Below, piece after piece: positions 1-5,566 of a DNA stretch of 29,290 nt. A program made the position numbers and the translations under genes. Position 1 is the stretch's first letter. Every line of letters begins with the position of its first letter. This stretch comes from a virus. The stretch lies in IMG/VR virus record IMGVR_UViG_3300042868_007974, positions 1 through 29,290 of that record; one strand, given 5' to 3'. The notes under the pieces are model-generated. The model was not told where the DNA came from. It was given only the letters and a program-made list of their open reading frames with translations, and ran no database searches.

Positions 1-17
1 GGTATAACAGTTGTCAT
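1..17 (-). CDS. Start of a further early gene, cut off by the window edge
   Basis: Only the first five codons (MTTVI) are inside the window. The ATG overlaps the stop of the preceding gene in an ATGA junction, the same arrangement used repeatedly in this arm, and a purine-rich GAGGGATGAAGA stretch lies just upstream. Nothing can be said about its function. Confidence 0.4.
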
Positions 18-358
18 TCTTCATCCCTCATCAATGATACCGTGTCACGCACCCGCGGCGCTGATTCGTCCCAGCTATCTGCCGTGCCGTAGTCACCTCG
101 GATGGCGCTCATGCGCTCGGTCTTTCGGAACTCAGGCTCGATGCGCCACCATTGCTCCGATGCCTCGAGGTATTCAAACCAGTCATCATTGCGCTCAAAG
201 AGCGGATGGTTGAGCCCCTCCACGTCGACCGTGGTGTACTGCCGTTGTGGGATGTGCGGTCGCTTGCCGTATCCCTTGGTGCGCACTACACCCACCTTGT
301 CACGTGCTCGGATGAAACGGTCGTATGCCTTTTGTTGTTCTGCTGATAGCTGTATCAT
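14..358 (-). CDS. Hypothetical early protein, 114 aa
   Basis: I do not recognise this protein. It is charged and soluble, with no membrane segment or Cys/His metal motif. The N-terminal third is basic (several Arg/Lys around residues 15-35), the middle is aromatic and acidic (DDWFEYLEASEQWW), and it ends in acidic residues. GAGGAG lies 8 bases before the ATG. The start overlaps the stop of the sigma factor gene (ATGA), so the two are probably translationally coupled, which makes a role linked to the sigma factor possible but untested. Confidence 0.75.
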   Translation of the reverse strand: MIQLSAEQQKAYDRFIRARDKVGVVRTKGYGKRPHIPQRQYTTVDVEGLNHPLFERNDDWFEYLEASEQWWRIEPEFRKTERMSAIRGDYGTADSWDESAPRVRDTVSLMRDEE

Positions 359-927
359 TCGTCCTGCTCCTCAAAATGTTTATCGTGCTCAATGTTGTCC
401 AGTGAGATCGGTTCCCTGCTGATGTATCCTCTTAGTTGGTGAATCTTCTCTGTCGATACACCTAGTATCGTTGCCAGCTCCTGTACAGTTGGTTTACGGC
501 CTAGCACCTGCGAGAGTGCACGCTCGTTGTAATTCATTTTCTTTAGCGCCTCGGCAATGTTCACTGGCAGTCGGATAATATTGCTCGTGTTATCCAGCTC
601 CCTGCGCACCCCCTTGAGGATGAATGACTTGGCATAGGTCGCAAACTTAGCGTTGTTGGTTGGTTTCCACCTGCGAGCGGCAATGAGTAATTGCTCGTTA
701 CCCATCGCCAGTATGTCCTCCAGTGGCATCTTGCCGTGTTGCCATGCCGTCATCTTTGTGACCAAGTGCGAGACAAAGCGCAGGTTATGTGTCACCAGCC
801 TGTCCAGCGCCTCGTCGTCTCCCTGCTGTATGCGCTCTGCTAAGGCGTGCTCCTCCTCCGTTGATAGTGGCTCGATGCCGTACAGTGATTGTAGGTAATC
901 CGTTTTAATGTCGTTTTCTTGCGGCAT
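355..927 (-). CDS. Sigma-70 family factor lacking region 4, 190 aa
   Basis: This is a sigma-70 type RNA polymerase sigma factor. Residues about 10-45 match region 1.2 (PLSTEEEHALAERIQQGDDE followed by A..RLV..NLRFV). Residues about 45-110 match region 2, with the GN..L..A..R pattern, FATYAK, and the R..R stretch before IRLP that in the family contacts the -10 element. Residues about 115-175 match region 3, including a helix-turn-helix-like GRKPTVQELATILGVSTE and the ISLD signature of region 3.2. The protein then ends in an acidic tail (EHDKHFEEQDE). Region 4, which normally binds the -35 box and the polymerase beta flap, is absent; no frameshift explains this, as the next gene starts at the stop codon. 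An upstream in-frame TTG exists, but the ATG at 927 has a GGGGA Shine-Dalgarno and is preferred. It is the obvious candidate for recognising the four repeated late promoters in this window. Confidence 0.9.
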   Translation of the reverse strand: MPQENDIKTDYLQSLYGIEPLSTEEEHALAERIQQGDDEALDRLVTHNLRFVSHLVTKMTAWQHGKMPLEDILAMGNEQLLIAARRWKPTNNAKFATYAKSFILKGVRRELDNTSNIIRLPVNIAEALKKMNYNERALSQVLGRKPTVQELATILGVSTEKIHQLRGYISREPISLDNIEHDKHFEEQDE

Positions 928-1051
928 TGAATATGTCCCCTGCAAATATTAAAGATAAACCAACGATCGCCCATAAAAAATTAGACAGATCAAACTGGAC
1001 GGTGAGCCAGTAGCCCGACAACAAGAAAATACAAAGTCCTAAACCTTTCAA
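905..1051 (-). CDS. Small two-segment membrane protein, 48 aa, TTG start
   Basis: Translating from TTG at 1051 gives a 48-residue protein with two hydrophobic segments (about residues 4-18, LGLCIFLLSGYWLTV, and 26-38, LWAIVGLSLIFAG) joined by a short QFDLSN loop, ending in a basic tail (ARKRH). This is the shape of a small inner-membrane hairpin. The TTG is supported by AGGAGG seven bases upstream and by a TTGA overlap with the stop of the preceding gene. Its 3' end overlaps the start of the sigma gene in another frame by 23 bases. Function is unknown; small proteins of this shape are common in phage early regions. Confidence 0.7.
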   Translation of the reverse strand: MKGLGLCIFLLSGYWLTVQFDLSNFLWAIVGLSLIFAGDIFNAARKRH

Positions 1052-1227
1052 AATGGTGCCTCCTGTAATAGTAGTTGTGCCATCGCATATGGATCTGCTT
1101 TGGGCTCACGTGGCAGTGCCTTGAGGCTCATGCCGCCAGTAAGGTAGGGGGTAGCCTCCAGTTTAGATACAAACTTGCGGCAGGCACCCCCAAACTCGTC
1201 AATCAGTATGTACTTGTACTGGCTCAT
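1048..1227 (-). CDS. Hypothetical early protein, 59 aa
   Basis: A short soluble protein beginning MSQYKYILIDEFGGACRKF. The pattern of a short beta strand, DEFGG, then an R/K-F turn resembles small conserved phage proteins of unknown role; no enzymatic motif is visible. The ATG at 1227 is chosen over an upstream ATG because AGGAG lies ten bases before it and the longer version would run through the neighbouring gene. Its stop overlaps the TTG of the membrane protein downstream. Confidence 0.65.
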   Translation of the reverse strand: MSQYKYILIDEFGGACRKFVSKLEATPYLTGGMSLKALPREPKADPYAMAQLLLQEAPF

Positions 1228-1360
1228 TAGCTTGTTGCTCCTTTTTCCAGTCGTGCCATACCTGCAGTAGGTTGACCTCGGGTGTTGGTGTCGAGAGGAT
1301 GTGGGCAATAAACTCCTCTTGCTCTTTGTTCATGCGTACGATTTGGTTTAGTCCGTGCAT
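1199..1360 (-). CDS. Hypothetical early protein, 53 aa
   Basis: A 53-residue protein (MHGLNQIVRMNKEQEEFIAH at the start) predicted to be mostly helical and charged. GAGGAG lies eight bases before the ATG, and the ATG overlaps the previous stop by one base (TAATG). Its 3' end overlaps the start of the next gene by 29 bases in a different frame, and the Shine-Dalgarno of that gene lies inside it. No function recognised. Confidence 0.6.
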   Translation of the reverse strand: MHGLNQIVRMNKEQEEFIAHILSTPTPEVNLLQVWHDWKKEQQANEPVQVHTD

Positions 1361-1506
1361 TATGTGTTCTCCTCAATGTCAATGGTCGTTGTGCTAATTA
1401 GATCTTCTTTTTCAGATTCGTCTAATTGAACATAGATTGCCTCTTCAATCCACTCACGTGGGTTTCTGTTGGCCTGTATTTTTATCTCAATGGTATACGT
1501 CTTCAT
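1360..1506 (-). CDS. Hypothetical early protein, 48 aa
   Basis: A 48-residue acidic protein: an alternating N-terminal strand (KTYTIEIKIQA), then a helix with WIEEAIYVQL and an acidic C-terminus. The length and strand-helix order would suit a very small alpha/beta fold. It overlaps the genes on both sides by one base (TAATG), a strong sign that it is translated as part of the block. CCTCC complement (GGAGG) lies just before the ATG. Not recognised. Confidence 0.65.
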   Translation of the reverse strand: MKTYTIEIKIQANRNPREWIEEAIYVQLDESEKEDLISTTTIDIEENT

Positions 1507-1769
1507 TACACCTCCAGTGGTTTAACTACTACTGCCTTGATGTGTTGAATGGTTGTCACTGATTTGACAAACTCCTCGTTGCTGAGCTTGCGTACCAGTG
1601 GTGCGCTGATGTTCTCGCGGTCGTACTCCTGCACCTCGGCGGCAAACTGCTCGCCTTGGTAGTTGCCCACACCACGGGCGATGAGCTCTGCCTTGAGCTT
1701 GGATTTGATTTCTTCTAGCGCTTGGATCTGCTGGGATACTGCGCCGTACTGGTCAATGATGTTGTTCAT
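1506..1769 (-). CDS. Coiled-coil small phage protein, 87 aa
   Basis: The first 35 residues (IDQYGAVSQQIQALEEIKSK then LKAELIARG) form an amphipathic helix typical of a coiled coil, followed by VGNYQGEQFAAEVQEYDRE, which reads as beta strands, and another short helix. Many phages encode small proteins of this helix-then-hairpin plan in the early region; no function is established that I can cite. AGGAG precedes the ATG by five bases. Confidence 0.75.
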   Translation of the reverse strand: MNNIIDQYGAVSQQIQALEEIKSKLKAELIARGVGNYQGEQFAAEVQEYDRENISAPLVRKLSNEEFVKSVTTIQHIKAVVVKPLEV

Positions 1770-1794
1770 AATTTCTCCTGTTTAAAATGGTATT

Positions 1795-2100
1795 TTACTG
1801 AAGTCCTGTCAGGAAGTCAAGCCACTCCTGTCCACGGTGCTCCAGCACGTATTCAGGCGAGCCCTTGGTGCCCTCCTTGACCTCAGTGCGTGCCGGTATG
1901 CGGTTGCCGTAGTAGTCGTTGAATGACTCGGTGCCAAGCAGGCACCAGCCGTCACTGATGGCCTGCATCATGGCGCGCCCATACGAGCCCTGCAATGACC
2001 ACAAGCCGCCGTTGATGGCGCGCTGGAGGGATGCGTAGTACTCCTGATCATCGATCTCTGCCTCGGTTTCGATGTTGTTGATGTCTTTGATTGATAGCAT
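1795..2100 (-). CDS. Hypothetical early protein, 101 aa
   Basis: A soluble acidic protein with a central GGLWSLQGSYGRAMMQAISD stretch that looks helical, followed by GWCLLG and a DYYGNRIPART segment. This plan recalls small phage proteins of unknown function. AGAGGAC lies upstream of the ATG at normal distance. It is separated from its neighbours by 4 and 25 bases, so it is cotranscribed. No function assigned. Confidence 0.75.
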   Translation of the reverse strand: MLSIKDINNIETEAEIDDQEYYASLQRAINGGLWSLQGSYGRAMMQAISDGWCLLGTESFNDYYGNRIPARTEVKEGTKGSPEYVLEHRGQEWLDFLTGLQ

Positions 2101-2104
2101 GGTA

Positions 2105-2296
2105 TTAGTCCTCTAATGTAAATTCTTCGATCTCTACTGTCTCAGTGTCCTGCGCATCGTCTTGGTCAATCAGTGCCTGTACCTTGAGGACGTGCTCCTC
2201 TGCCTTTTCCAGTGTGCTAAACACGCGCAGGTTCTCCCAATAAATCTCGCCGTGTTCGAGCTCTTGTGAGCTCTTTACTAAGTAAACTGTTCTCAT
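2105..2296 (-). CDS. Hypothetical early protein, 63 aa
   Basis: A 63-residue protein starting MRTVYLVKSSQELEHGEIYW and then F.TLEKAEEHV..VQALI. The strand followed by 'F.t.e.A' helix is the pattern of small alpha/beta phage proteins in which a hydrophobic strand precedes a helix. The C-terminal third is very acidic. GAGGAG precedes the ATG, and the start overlaps the previous stop (ATGA). Confidence 0.7.
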   Translation of the reverse strand: MRTVYLVKSSQELEHGEIYWENLRVFSTLEKAEEHVLKVQALIDQDDAQDTETVEIEEFTLED

Positions 2297-2445
2297 TCTT
2301 CATTCTCCTCATCTGCTAATCTGATCCGAGCATTCTCGGGGTTGTGGTACCACCTGTCGATGATGGCACGTGCATCGTCGTCATCGTAGGCATAAATCAG
2401 TGGTCGGTCGATGCCGTCCACGGTTGGTAAGTATAGTGCTCCCAT
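2293..2445 (-). CDS. Hypothetical early protein, 50 aa
   Basis: Fifty residues, beginning MGALYLPTVDGIDRPLIYAY and then four consecutive Asp, DARAIIDRWYHNPENARI, ending acidic. It has GGAGGAG before the ATG and one- to four-base overlaps with both neighbours (TAATG upstream, ATGA downstream), which fixes its frame. Not recognised. Confidence 0.65.
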   Translation of the reverse strand: MGALYLPTVDGIDRPLIYAYDDDDARAIIDRWYHNPENARIRLADEENEE

Positions 2446-2636
2446 TACTCCTCCTCTGCGGGTTCAAATTTAGGTGTGGTGTGCTCATCATCAATCAGCC
2501 CGTGCGCGGCGGCGATCTTCTGCCAAATCTTATCCACTAAATGCGCCGTGGTGCCGGACGTGTCGCAGTCCTCGCAGTGCTGGGTGAGTATCTCTGCCAG
2601 TAATGCTAATTGGTTTTTGGTTAGTTTATTCGTCAT
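2445..2636 (-). CDS. Hypothetical early protein, 63 aa
   Basis: Begins MTNKLTKNQLALLAEILTQH, a basic then amphipathic helix, followed by CEDCDTSG with a CxxC pair that could form half of a metal site or a disulfide, then another helix and an acidic tail. The ATG at 2636 is preferred over an upstream ATG because GAGGA lies before it and the longer form would lie fully inside the previous gene. Overlaps the upstream gene by 11 bases. Function unknown. Confidence 0.6.
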   Translation of the reverse strand: MTNKLTKNQLALLAEILTQHCEDCDTSGTTAHLVDKIWQKIAAAHGLIDDEHTTPKFEPAEEE

Positions 2637-2979
2637 TGTCTTCGTCCTCTTCGTCAAATATATAGTATGGCACCTCAAGAAACTTGCCCTCGAATGGCAC
2701 CTCGGTAATAAAGTAATTAAGGCGGTTGACTAAATGGTACCCGTCCACAATGTACAGGTTGCCGTCATCCCCATCGACCAGTGTCCATACGCGCCTTGGA
2801 TCGGTGTCAAAGATACTGCGCACAAAGTCCAGCTCTTCGCCGTAGGTCTCAAACTTGTCCTCAACAAACTCATCACCAAATTCACCTTGCGGTTGTGCAA
2901 ATTGATTCTTGACTGGCTTGTACTTAGCCTCCCATGCCTCCAGCTCTTTTTCCCATGCTGGAAATGTTGTTGTGCTCAT
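2626..2979 (-). CDS. Hypothetical early protein, 117 aa
   Basis: An acidic protein starting MSTTTFPAWEKELEAWEAKY, a Trp-rich amphipathic helix, followed by an aromatic and acidic C-terminal half (RVWTLVDGDDGNLYIVDGYH, reading as beta strands) and ending in EEDEDNDE. The start at 2979 has GGGGGAG nine bases upstream. The many Asp/Glu and the small size are compatible with a DNA-mimic or host-factor-binding early protein, but that is only a guess from composition. Confidence 0.7.
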   Translation of the reverse strand: MSTTTFPAWEKELEAWEAKYKPVKNQFAQPQGEFGDEFVEDKFETYGEELDFVRSIFDTDPRRVWTLVDGDDGNLYIVDGYHLVNRLNYFITEVPFEGKFLEVPYYIFDEEDEDNDE

Positions 2980-3182
2980 TATTTGCTCCCCCAAAATGAT
3001 CCATTGGATCGTAGTCGTTGATCAATACGGTTGTACTCCTCGTCTTCTGCCTGCCACTCCTCGGTGTCATAGTCGTATACATAAAACCCTTGGTCTACGG
3101 CCTCTTGATAGGCCTTGGCAAAGGTCGGTGCATCGATGGTGAGGGTGTTGCCCTCCTCGTCCTTAAAGTATGCCGTAATCAT
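2979..3182 (-). CDS. Hypothetical early protein, 67 aa
   Basis: Starts MITAYFKDEEGNTLTIDAPT and continues FAKAYQEAVDQGFYVYDYD, a two-strand, one-helix pattern, with an Arg/Ser-rich C-terminus. GGGAG lies eight bases before the ATG; upstream in-frame starts would run into the neighbouring gene. The stop overlaps the next ATG (TAATG). Not recognised. Confidence 0.65.
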   Translation of the reverse strand: MITAYFKDEEGNTLTIDAPTFAKAYQEAVDQGFYVYDYDTEEWQAEDEEYNRIDQRLRSNGSFWGSK

Positions 3183-3183
3183 C

Positions 3184-3384
3184 TTAACGTCTCCCTTGTT
3201 TGGCACGATTGTAGCGCTCGTCATCACGATCCATACTGGCGAACATACCAGCATTGCATCCGTGTGCAATGTCACTTTGGTATGTGGCACCGCAGTGCTC
3301 GCATATAGCGCGGTACATTTGACCGCAGTCCAAAAACCGCATCTTTTCTTTAAACTCGGTAATCATTGGTAATTCTGTGCACAT
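3184..3384 (-). CDS. Small putative zinc-ribbon protein, 66 aa
   Basis: Residues 20-43 contain C20, then CEHCGATYQSDIAHGC with Cys28, Cys31, His41 and Cys43, spacing that would suit a small zinc-binding knuckle, although the family cannot be named. The C-terminus is basic (RAKQGRR), which would fit a nucleic-acid-binding role. The ATG at 3384 has AGGAGG four bases upstream, the same short spacing used by two other genes in this arm; an ATG at 3408 is possible but has no Shine-Dalgarno. Confidence 0.7.
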   Translation of the reverse strand: MCTELPMITEFKEKMRFLDCGQMYRAICEHCGATYQSDIAHGCNAGMFASMDRDDERYNRAKQGRR

Positions 3385-3407
3385 ATATCCTCCTATTAGT
3401 CTGTACA

Positions 3408-3656
3408 TTATAGCGACCTTGGCCGGCCACTGTCAATCATTATCTTCACTGGGAAAAACTCAGGATCGCGGGTGTGACTGATGCCCTCATAGGCATCTAA
3501 AAACTCCCATACTGCCGTTTTGGTGTCTGCTATCTCCCATTCATTGGCATAGTCTAATATGTCTTGGCAGGCTTGCTCATCACAGGTCAAGTCCAGCTTG
3601 TCGGTATATTGCTTGATGTTATCAAGTGTCACAATCATGCTAAGTAGGTTGTTCAT
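3408..3656 (-). CDS. Hypothetical early protein, 82 aa
   Basis: Starts MNNLLSMIVTLDNIKQYTDK and has DYANEWEIADTKTAVWEFLD in the middle, then a basic end (SGRPRSL). Mostly helical by inspection. GAGGA lies about eight bases before the chosen ATG; a longer reading from an upstream ATG would overlap the previous gene and has no Shine-Dalgarno. No known family recognised. Confidence 0.65.
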   Translation of the reverse strand: MNNLLSMIVTLDNIKQYTDKLDLTCDEQACQDILDYANEWEIADTKTAVWEFLDAYEGISHTRDPEFFPVKIMIDSGRPRSL

Positions 3657-3660
3657 ATCA

Positions 3661-3930
3661 TTAGTCCTCGTATACGCCGATCTCGCCGGCATTGATCCAT
3701 TCTGCGTGCAGGCCATACTTGCGTAGGGTGTTGGTGATCAGTGGGTTGATACCAAAATCCCAGTCGGGTATGTTGCGCCCGTCGTAGTAGTCTGCCCAGC
3801 ACGTGTCACGGTCGTACTCGCCGTAGATACCCTCGGCGCTGATCTGAAAATTCTCAATGTCACTGCGCTCGTATACTGGAGCGCCGATCTTCTTGAGTGC
3901 GTTGAATGCTAGTCTGTGGTTACGTGTCAT
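3661..3930 (-). CDS. Hypothetical early protein, 89 aa
   Basis: Begins MTRNHRLAFNALKKIGAPVY, a basic helix, followed by DIENFQISAEG and a DYYDGRNIPDWDFGINP segment that resembles the acidic loop-and-strand portions of small phage proteins. GGAG lies before the ATG, and the start overlaps the previous stop (ATGA). Function unknown. Confidence 0.7.
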   Translation of the reverse strand: MTRNHRLAFNALKKIGAPVYERSDIENFQISAEGIYGEYDRDTCWADYYDGRNIPDWDFGINPLITNTLRKYGLHAEWINAGEIGVYED

Positions 3931-4127
3931 TGATTATGCTCCAGTTCGTTGATTAAAAGTGCGTGCTCTGTGGCGCGATCCTCGGCGCGGTAGAGCTCGA
4001 TTGCTTGCAGGTTCAGGCTCTGCGCCCGTGCTACCTGATCGGGGATGCTACCCTTTGGTACCTCGCCGTTGATTATGCGGCGCTGAATGGCTACCGACTC
4101 GGCCATCATTTGGTCTGCTGTCATCAT
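3927..4127 (-). CDS. Hypothetical early helical protein, 66 aa
   Basis: Nearly all residues are predicted to be helical (MMTADQMMAESVAIQRRIIN, later ARAQSLNLQAIELYRAED). AGGAGG lies four bases before the first ATG. The pattern of small helical bundles with regularly spaced hydrophobics is common in phage early genes and carries no functional clue. Confidence 0.65.
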   Translation of the reverse strand: MMTADQMMAESVAIQRRIINGEVPKGSIPDQVARAQSLNLQAIELYRAEDRATEHALLINELEHNQ

Positions 4128-4138
4128 ACTGCCTCCTA

Positions 4139-4408
4139 TTAAACGTCGTACTCGTGGTGAATGCAAAGCACTGCCTGCCAGTCATTCAGTTTATCAACAA
4201 AGAATGAGTAGCGCTTGCAGAAATAGCCGCCAGCCTCTTGCTGGGTCTCGTAGCGCCACTTCTCCCAAAAGAGCTGGTCGATCTGCTCGGGGGTGATTGG
4301 TGCGTAATCCGTGGCCTTAACGGCGATGTACTCGTCATTGCCATCGATGCCGTGTGACAGGCCGCCGACTTGGGTGAGGGTTAGGTTGTCGTATTTGAAT
4401 GTGCTCAT
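4139..4408 (-). CDS. Hypothetical early protein, 89 aa
   Basis: Starts MSTFKYDNLTLTQVGGLSHG and includes ITPEQIDQLFWEKWRYETQQ and a RYSFFVDKLNDWQA segment. It has two Cys and several His but no recognisable metal motif. AGGA precedes the ATG at 4408; an in-frame TTG upstream is less likely. Function unknown. Confidence 0.65.
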   Translation of the reverse strand: MSTFKYDNLTLTQVGGLSHGIDGNDEYIAVKATDYAPITPEQIDQLFWEKWRYETQQEAGGYFCKRYSFFVDKLNDWQAVLCIHHEYDV

Positions 4409-4419
4409 GGTCTTAGTCC

Positions 4420-4665
4420 TCAATCAATGTTAATAACAAGGCGGTCTGCTGTAAGCACGAGGTGGTTGCCCAGCTCGTCAGTGCCGATGGCAAAAATCTC
4501 TACACCCCTATACTTACCACTGCGTAGGTGCTGGGCACGATATGATAACGCTAGACTGCGGTCGCTTACCCCTAGGTTAGTAAACCCACCGTCTAACAGG
4601 CCGTTTAAAAACTCGATGGTCAGGATACGATTTTCACTGCCTTTAATTTCTGCGTGTCTTGGCAT
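4420..4665 (-). CDS. Hypothetical early protein downstream of hammerhead 1, 81 aa
   Basis: Starts MPRHAEIKGSENRILTIEFL and contains YRAQHLRSGKYRGVEIFAIG, reading as a mainly beta protein. The ATG at 4665 has GGAGG four bases upstream. An open frame continues to 4896 through the ribozyme, but that extension is low-complexity and contradicted by the ribosome-binding site. This is the first gene of the mRNA piece produced if the hammerhead at 4681-4732 cleaves; it sits 15 bases past the end of the ribozyme core. Confidence 0.7.
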   Translation of the reverse strand: MPRHAEIKGSENRILTIEFLNGLLDGGFTNLGVSDRSLALSYRAQHLRSGKYRGVEIFAIGTDELGNHLVLTADRLVINID

Positions 4666-4680
4666 ATAGCCTCCTATGTT

Positions 4681-4732
4681 GGTCTCATCAGTGCACGCAT
4701 TACGTGCATACCAGCTCACGCTGGTTTCGACC
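4681..4732 (-). ncRNA. Type II hammerhead ribozyme, copy 1
   Basis: Read on the minus strand, all hammerhead parts are present in type II order (open end at stem II). Stem II is GGTC (4732-4729) with GACC (4684-4681). The GAA core is at 4728-4726. Stem III is ACCAGC/GCTGGT, six pairs, closed by a GTGA tetraloop. The cleavage triplet is GTA, with cleavage expected between 4709 and 4708. Stem I is TGCACG/CGTGCA with loop TAATG, followed by the CTGATGA core (4691-4685). A15.1-U16.1 and C15.2-G16.2 are kept. The element starts four bases past the stop codon of the upstream gene and ends before GGAGG of the next. No stem I/stem II tertiary contact could be assigned by eye. Confidence 0.9.
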
Positions 4733-4735
4733 TGC

Positions 4736-4957
4736 TTACAGTATACCGTAGAGCGGTGTGCACTCCTGCACCCTGATCTCCAGCCCCGTGCGCTCGCGCT
4801 CGGCCTCGGCAAACTGCTCTGCCTCTGCCTTGGCTTTGAACGTGCGCTCTTTGAAATCGTGCTCACGCTTGAGTGCCAGCGTGCCCTTGTTGCCAAGGGT
4901 CTCGTACGTCTTCCAGCTCAGTTGCACGCTGTACTCTGTTTTGCCTGTGGTGATCAT
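4736..4957 (-). CDS. Hypothetical early protein between the two ribozymes, 73 aa
   Basis: Starts MITTGKTEYSVQLSWKTYET and continues with a long charged helix rich in Lys/Glu (FKERTFKAKAEAEQFAEAER). It ends YGIL, and its TAA stop is the first triplet of the sequence shared by both ribozyme copies. GGAG lies before the ATG at 4957, which overlaps the previous stop (ATGA). A longer frame to 5011 exists but lacks a Shine-Dalgarno. No known family recognised. Confidence 0.7.
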   Translation of the reverse strand: MITTGKTEYSVQLSWKTYETLGNKGTLALKREHDFKERTFKAKAEAEQFAEAERERTGLEIRVQECTPLYGIL

Positions 4958-5277
4958 GCGGTCTCCTTTGCGGTTATGAATTGAAAGTACTCGGGATTGA
5001 ACGCGCCCCATGCCTCTGCCTTGTCACCGATTAGGGTGCCAGTGTTGGTGCTATGGTCAAACACTGCTATGCAGTCCTGATCCAGCGCCGTAGCCAGTAT
5101 CGCAATACTGCCAGTGATAAAATCACACTGGATAATGACTGTTGGCTCGGCGCCGTCCTGACTGATACGGATCTGACGTACACCGCCGACGTGCTTTAGT
5201 GCCTGCACCAGTGTGAGCTCGACGGTGTTGCGCTGGTTTAAGAATGGATTGTCCTGCCCGATATTGATTGTGTACAT
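4954..5277 (-). CDS. Hypothetical early protein downstream of hammerhead 2, 107 aa
   Basis: Starts MYTINIGQDNPFLNQRNTVE and is mainly beta by pattern (RQIRISQDGAEPTVIIQCDF, then GSIAILATALDQDCIAVFDH). The start at 5277 has GAGGAG seven bases upstream. An open frame extends upstream to 5334 but would translate across the ribozyme, giving the unlikely sequence MATRYARDACTDETN, so it is rejected. First gene of the bicistronic piece expected between the two ribozyme cuts. Confidence 0.7.
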   Translation of the reverse strand: MYTINIGQDNPFLNQRNTVELTLVQALKHVGGVRQIRISQDGAEPTVIIQCDFITGSIAILATALDQDCIAVFDHSTNTGTLIGDKAEAWGAFNPEYFQFITAKETA

Positions 5278-5292
5278 AGTGCTCCTCGTGTT

Positions 5293-5344
5293 GGTCTCAT
5301 CAGTGCACGCATCACGTGCATACCGTGTCGCCACGGTTTCGACC
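5293..5344 (-). ncRNA. Type II hammerhead ribozyme, copy 2
   Basis: Same architecture and same 52-nt length as the copy at 4681-4732. On the minus strand: stem II GGTC/GACC, GAA core, stem III ACCGTG/CACGGT closed by a GCGA tetraloop, cleavage triplet GTA with cleavage expected between 5321 and 5320, stem I TGCACG/CGTGCA with loop TGATG, then CTGATGA. Compared with the other copy, three consecutive stem III pairs differ and all three remain paired (G-C to A-T, T-A to G-C, G-C to C-G), while core and stem I stay constant. This is covariation within one genome, strong support for a folded RNA. The loop remains a GNRA in both. Confidence 0.9.
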
Positions 5345-5347
5345 TGC

Positions 5348-5566
5348 TTATTTGACCTCTACTGTTAATAAATACTCGGGGTCTTCGCTTACATATAATT
5401 TGTAGGCTTGGACTAAATCGGCATCACTAAGTGCCTCAAACTCTGCCTCTATGCTTACCTCGTCACCCTCGGTAAACTCATCGTTTGCGTCACGATCTTC
5501 AATTTCAGACTGAACAAGCTGATCAATAATATCGTCACGACTAATAATGATGTGCTCTGTTGCCAT
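5348..5566 (-). CDS. First gene of the early operon, hypothetical acidic protein, 72 aa
   Basis: Starts MATEHIIISRDDIIDQLVQS and is strongly acidic throughout (DRDANDEFTEGDEVSIEAEF). No motif is recognised. AGGAG lies eight bases before the ATG. It is the promoter-proximal gene, about 265 bases after the predicted transcription start, and its TAA stop abuts hammerhead copy 2. Cleavage there would release a monocistronic mRNA consisting of the long leader plus this gene, which could give it an expression or stability different from the rest. Confidence 0.75.
   Translation of the reverse strand: MATEHIIISRDDIIDQLVQSEIEDRDANDEFTEGDEVSIEAEFEALSDADLVQAYKLYVSEDPEYLLTVEVK

Noticed and set aside
4954-5334. 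Longer version of the 107-aa protein starting at 5334
   Set aside because: The extension is translated from the ribozyme and has no ribosome-binding site, whereas GAGGAG stands directly before the ATG at 5277. The same applies to the 4896 start of the 4420 gene.
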